Part shown: in pieces, positions 60,505-64,000 of the stretch
Position numbering within the stretch: the stretch's first letter is position 1
Layout of the letters: every line of letters begins with the position of its first letter
Origin: Protula sp. h YS-2021
Taxonomy: Eukaryota > Annelida > Polychaeta > Sabellida > Serpulidae
DNA length: 64,000 nucleotides
NCBI GenBank assembly: GCA_949752745.1
Contig: OX457027.1
Location: 78,361,214-78,425,213, forward strand
Direction of reading: 5' to 3'
Made by a program: the position numbers and the translations under genes
The notes under the pieces: model-generated
Told to the model about the DNA's origin: nothing
Seen by the model: only the letters and a program-made list of their open reading frames with translations
Databases searched by the model: none

Positions 60505-60580
60505 TGGGTGCCCTGGAGTAGTGGATTTGACTGTGGACCTTTGCACGGGCAGTCCGCTTTCGAATCCGACTTAGAAAGTT
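60505..60580 (+). repeat. tRNA-derived SINE head (box A and box B)
   Basis: CTGGAGTAGTGG (60513-60524) fits RNA polymerase III box A. CTTTCGAATCC (60557-60567) fits box B at tRNA spacing. Flanking text does not fold into a clean cloverleaf, so a SINE rather than a working tRNA is likely. Confidence 0.5.
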
Positions 60581-63500
60581 AGATTCTTTCTGTAATTTGC
60601 CAAAAAAAATAGATGCTTTTTAGTCATGCGTTAACGAATAAACGAAAAAAGCTGTACTCGTGTCTTTATCGCATTCAACAAAATAATCGCAATCCCACAT
60701 CCATTTATGCGTAATGCCAGCTTTCTGTGGTACCTTTTTCGAATATGAATGGGAAAGGATGTATGGATGTGCAAACTTGTTTACAAATATTGCCTTCTGC
60801 TCTGCTTCATGATGTTTAGGCGACTACTTCCCTCACGAGTCAGTTTAGGTTTTTGAACCGGTTTAGCAGTCAGTTCTCTTTTATGGGCATCTTACTGCTG
60901 TGAGAGCCCTGTAGGGAGTTTGAGGAAACTGTGGTTGATTATAATTTTCTGGAAACCGCGGTCTCATACGATTCTCTGGTTTGAGCTTTTGTTCAGATAA
61001 GTGCTTCGGCTCTAGGTACACTGTTTCTTTTGTCTTTATCGGAAGAAATAACCTTGTTTGTCTTCCATCTAGTGTGGATACGGCAGGCGATAATTCCTCT
61101 CTAAGATTTCTACAACTATCGCCAGTGATGCCTAATTTTAAGAAAGTGTATGCAGTGTCTTTGAGAGTAATTAATTAGCTACCATCCCAACAGCCCCCTT
61201 CCGCACATACCCTGCCATGGAGACCTCTTCCAGCCTACCAGTGGACACAGCTGATATTACTGTGGGCGAGGTGCCCTCAGAATTAAAAGTGTCACGCCAA
61301 GGATCGCGAGATAGTGCGACACAACTATTACAACAGATACTGGACACACAACAGATGTTGGGTAGAAACACTAAACAGCCTACGCGTTTGATGCCTGCGG
61401 ACATGTTTAGAGCGAGGGTACTCGCAGCCATCATATCCCTTCGGTTCCCGAATAACTCTGTCTTTCTGCATAAAATCACACTCGTCACCGTGGCTTACGC
61501 ATGGTACAAAGATGCACTGCACCTTTAAGACAGTGCACGCAAACAACTGCTCACGACCTCCTCACAAAGCGCCGCCTTGTGTAGAACATCGTGTATAATC
61601 GTGTGTTGTAAGCCATTCTGTACTGCGGCGTATTGGGGTTGATGAAGTGCAGATATCTTACTCTTTCATCCGTCACACAAACACACCAAGATTACACCCA
61701 GTCTGTTTTAGTTTCGCTGTGGAAAACACCTAAAAGTTGAGTGCAGCAAAAAGGAAGAAGGTGTTATTATTTGATTTGTGAATGAGTGCATATTATAGCT
61801 ATGAGTCCATGAGTCTATGAGACTATATGAGGGACGGTACGAAGTACAAAGGTACGAGAGCAAATACAGTTTCTTTCTTTGGTGAAATTCGCAACAAGCC
61901 AGATAATCATTGAGTTTTATCGCTTACTGAGTTAAGTTATGGGCGTCGCAAAGACCAACCAAAGATCTAGTCGTACGTTCAGAATCTGTTTTAAATGCGT
62001 GACTTACATTCAGCGGCAGTTATATGTCATTTGCATGCATATAATGTATGTTCAATCCCATTAACACTGATTTTTGTTTGTAGTTGTTGAACCGGACAAA
62101 GACGTTGTGCTTCAAAGTTCAGGTATGGGGGATATCCATAAAGAAGAGCTAAGAAGAACTGAGAAAGTTTTTAAAATACTAAAGCTGCCTCACTTCATAT
62201 TATTTGAAGCAAGGGGTAACAGGCATGAAAAGGTACAGATGAAAATATTCAAGTCTACAAATCAATTCGTTTCAATAAGTAACTTGTTAACAGTTCTCCG
62301 TTGCTCGTAAGAATGAATCATTATGTAATTATTTTGTTTACATATGAAAGTGACATTTTTAGATTTTTAAAATGATATCTATATATCTAACACATCTGTT
62401 AATTTCTACTGTTCCTCTCCACAACCGTATTCTCTTTGTAAGGTTGTGATATAATGATATAAAGCGATGTAGAAAACTTTCTTTGCATGGGAAGGATTTT
62501 GAGGCTTTGTTTTTATATTTATTTTTATTTTTTTAGCTTTTCGATAATTGCCAAAATTGATTAATAAATGTATCTGTCACGTCTAATATCTGAATATAAC
62601 ATGGTAGATACTAGAATTCATATTCCGCGCGCAGTAACGGACAAAGTGTTTGAAACCATCTAAATTAAATAAGGTACAAGTAAAGAATATACGAAATCTG
62701 TGTTAAAAGCAGAAGGTTTGCAAATAGCTCATAAGAAAGTTAACTCCGATGGAAAGAACCCTAAAAATCAAAAGTTGAACGACAACCAAAACGCAAAACA
62801 ACGGACTTTGTAAAGCAAGTCATAAGAAGATCCTGATCTGCTTATGCAATTTGCAAATGAAACCCGTAAGCAGTTTGCATGAAATTGTAACGAAAGAAAG
62901 TGTATTGGGGAAATTGGAAAAACCTAGATTTCAGTTATGAAGAAACGTCATTAACTGTTAAAAACCATCAAGTTTCAGAGATCCTATTTATCGATTAATC
63001 CAATCTCAATGTTTTAGTGAAGAATTGTCAGAAGATGACGAGTTGCTGATTGCACGAAATCCAGGCTGGGGATACGCAGAAAAATGAAGTTCTTGGTCAA
63101 TTGCGTAATCTCCAGACAAAAAAAGCAATCTGAGCGCAAAATATTAGATATACGCATATGAATATGGGAAAAAGGCTCTATCTGTGAAATGCCGAGAAAC
63201 TTTAGAATAGATAAGAATGCCAAGTGTTACCTCACATAAGTAAAATAATTAACGATACGTAAAAGTTAAAAATGTAAGGCAAATATTGAAATTCAAACAT
63301 GCTCAAGTATGTTCAAGAGCAGAGAATATTTAGCAATATGTTTATGAAAGATAAGTACGTTTATTATTAATCACGATAATTCCCGATAAGCGTATGTGTT
63401 GGGAGCGGATTTACCCGCTACAAAATTTCAACCAAGTAGGAATTAATTCCAGGGTGGTCACACCACAAAAACTCCACAGGCGTAAAATTCTACGGAAGTA

Positions 63501-64000
63501 TTTTTCCGTTTTCTAATCTGCGAGAAAGACAGTTCTGTTAGTGGAATTAAATTTACGTAGATTATGGAGTTAATCGTTTTGTTGTAAATTCGAAGAGAAC
63601 ATAGATCTATGTTATCCACGTCAAAATAACACTTGCTCGTAACTCATTTGACATGCTGATCTATATCGGCATCCAAATAAACTATTCCAAGCTAGGCATC
63701 CCTATCATTTATGGCAGTAACCAACCTGAAAAATGTTGAATAGAGTAAGGAATCGACTTAGCACCAACAGCAATATAAAGTAAAAATTGTTGTTTGTTTT
63801 TAAAGCTTCAAAATATGCCACTCACCTAAAACTGGTCAACTTAATTTTTTTATATATATGATTCGGTAGAAAAACGTAAACATTGATTACATTGCAACTG
63901 TCCAACAAGAAACGGTTTTAACAAATGTGCAATATTTTATGCTGCCAAAATACGCATAGAGTATTTACGGGTGGTTGTTGAGAGAATTACATTATAGACA
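60581..64000. other. No convincing gene
   Basis: AT-rich. Two frames (61217-61528 plus, 103 codons; 62074-62310 plus, 78 codons preceded by a TTTGTTTGTAG acceptor-like site) have somewhat protein-like composition but no recognised family. They could be exons or transposon pieces. Confidence 0.4.

Noticed and set aside
60505..60580. Functional tRNA gene
   Set aside because: Box A and box B words are present but no clean acceptor stem or anticodon arm could be drawn; more likely a SINE head.
61217..61528. 103-codon plus frame with protein-like composition
   Set aside because: No recognised domain; a competing frame overlaps it on the other strand. Kept only as a possibility in the flank entry.
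62074..62310. 78-codon plus frame after a TTTGTTTGTAG acceptor-like site
   Set aside because: A single acceptor-like site is weak evidence and no neighbouring exon or family could be found.

Overview
The window is eukaryotic nuclear DNA from an invertebrate animal. Spliced introns, several LINE families, BEL/Pao, Crypton-like, MULE and MITE remnants, and long satellite-like arrays all point that way. A lophotrochozoan, possibly a mollusc, is my guess, but nothing here fixes the species. REGION 1 (1-10612, minus strand): most of a Maverick/Polinton- or adintovirus-like element, cut by the left window edge. The late block reads integrase with chromodomain, FtsK/HerA-type packaging ATPase, two basic structural-type proteins, a putatively acylated 69-aa protein, a penton-like minor capsid candidate, a pX/pVI-like basic peptide, a major capsid candidate, and an adenain-type protease that runs off the edge. 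Almost every late gene overlaps the next at its stop/start codons. Upstream lie four early-type genes: an acidic protein with two CARD-like segments, a Cys-rich protein with a possible PC4-like N-terminus, and two small proteins. Clear TATA boxes precede the first two. No DNA polymerase B is seen; it may lie off the left edge or be absent. From 8.4 to 10.6 kb follow G-rich minisatellites and CRE-like (TGACGTCA) arrays that look like a repeat-rich terminal region. REGION 2 (10.6-40.8 kb): transposon graveyard. It holds a broken Crypton-type tyrosine recombinase (14.2-15.8 kb), a Tx1/L1-like LINE with a mutated active site (20.65-23.1 kb, minus), further LINE fragments (23.1-27.9 kb), a tandem duplication of a LINE 3' end (26.8-30.5 kb), a short MULE with a FLYWCH remnant and a 9-bp target duplication (31.5-32.6 kb), three large tandem arrays (34.9, 36.1 and 37.8 kb), and a hAT-like MITE nested in a 1-kb inverted-repeat element (39.8-40.8 kb). 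REGION 3 (42.35-54.33 kb, minus strand): one apparently intact host gene, an ataxin-7-like SAGA deubiquitinase-module subunit. I could assemble 11 coding exons with every splice phase consistent (3927 nt, 1308 aa). Its introns hold MITEs, a dispersed repeat and a tandem array. REGION 4 (54.3-64 kb): mostly non-coding, with a degenerate BEL/Pao retrotransposon (57.1-60.3 kb, plus) and a tRNA-like SINE head at 60.5 kb. The viral-type genes on the left form one functional unit (integration, packaging, capsid, maturation, early regulation). The ataxin-7-like gene is the only convincing cellular gene.
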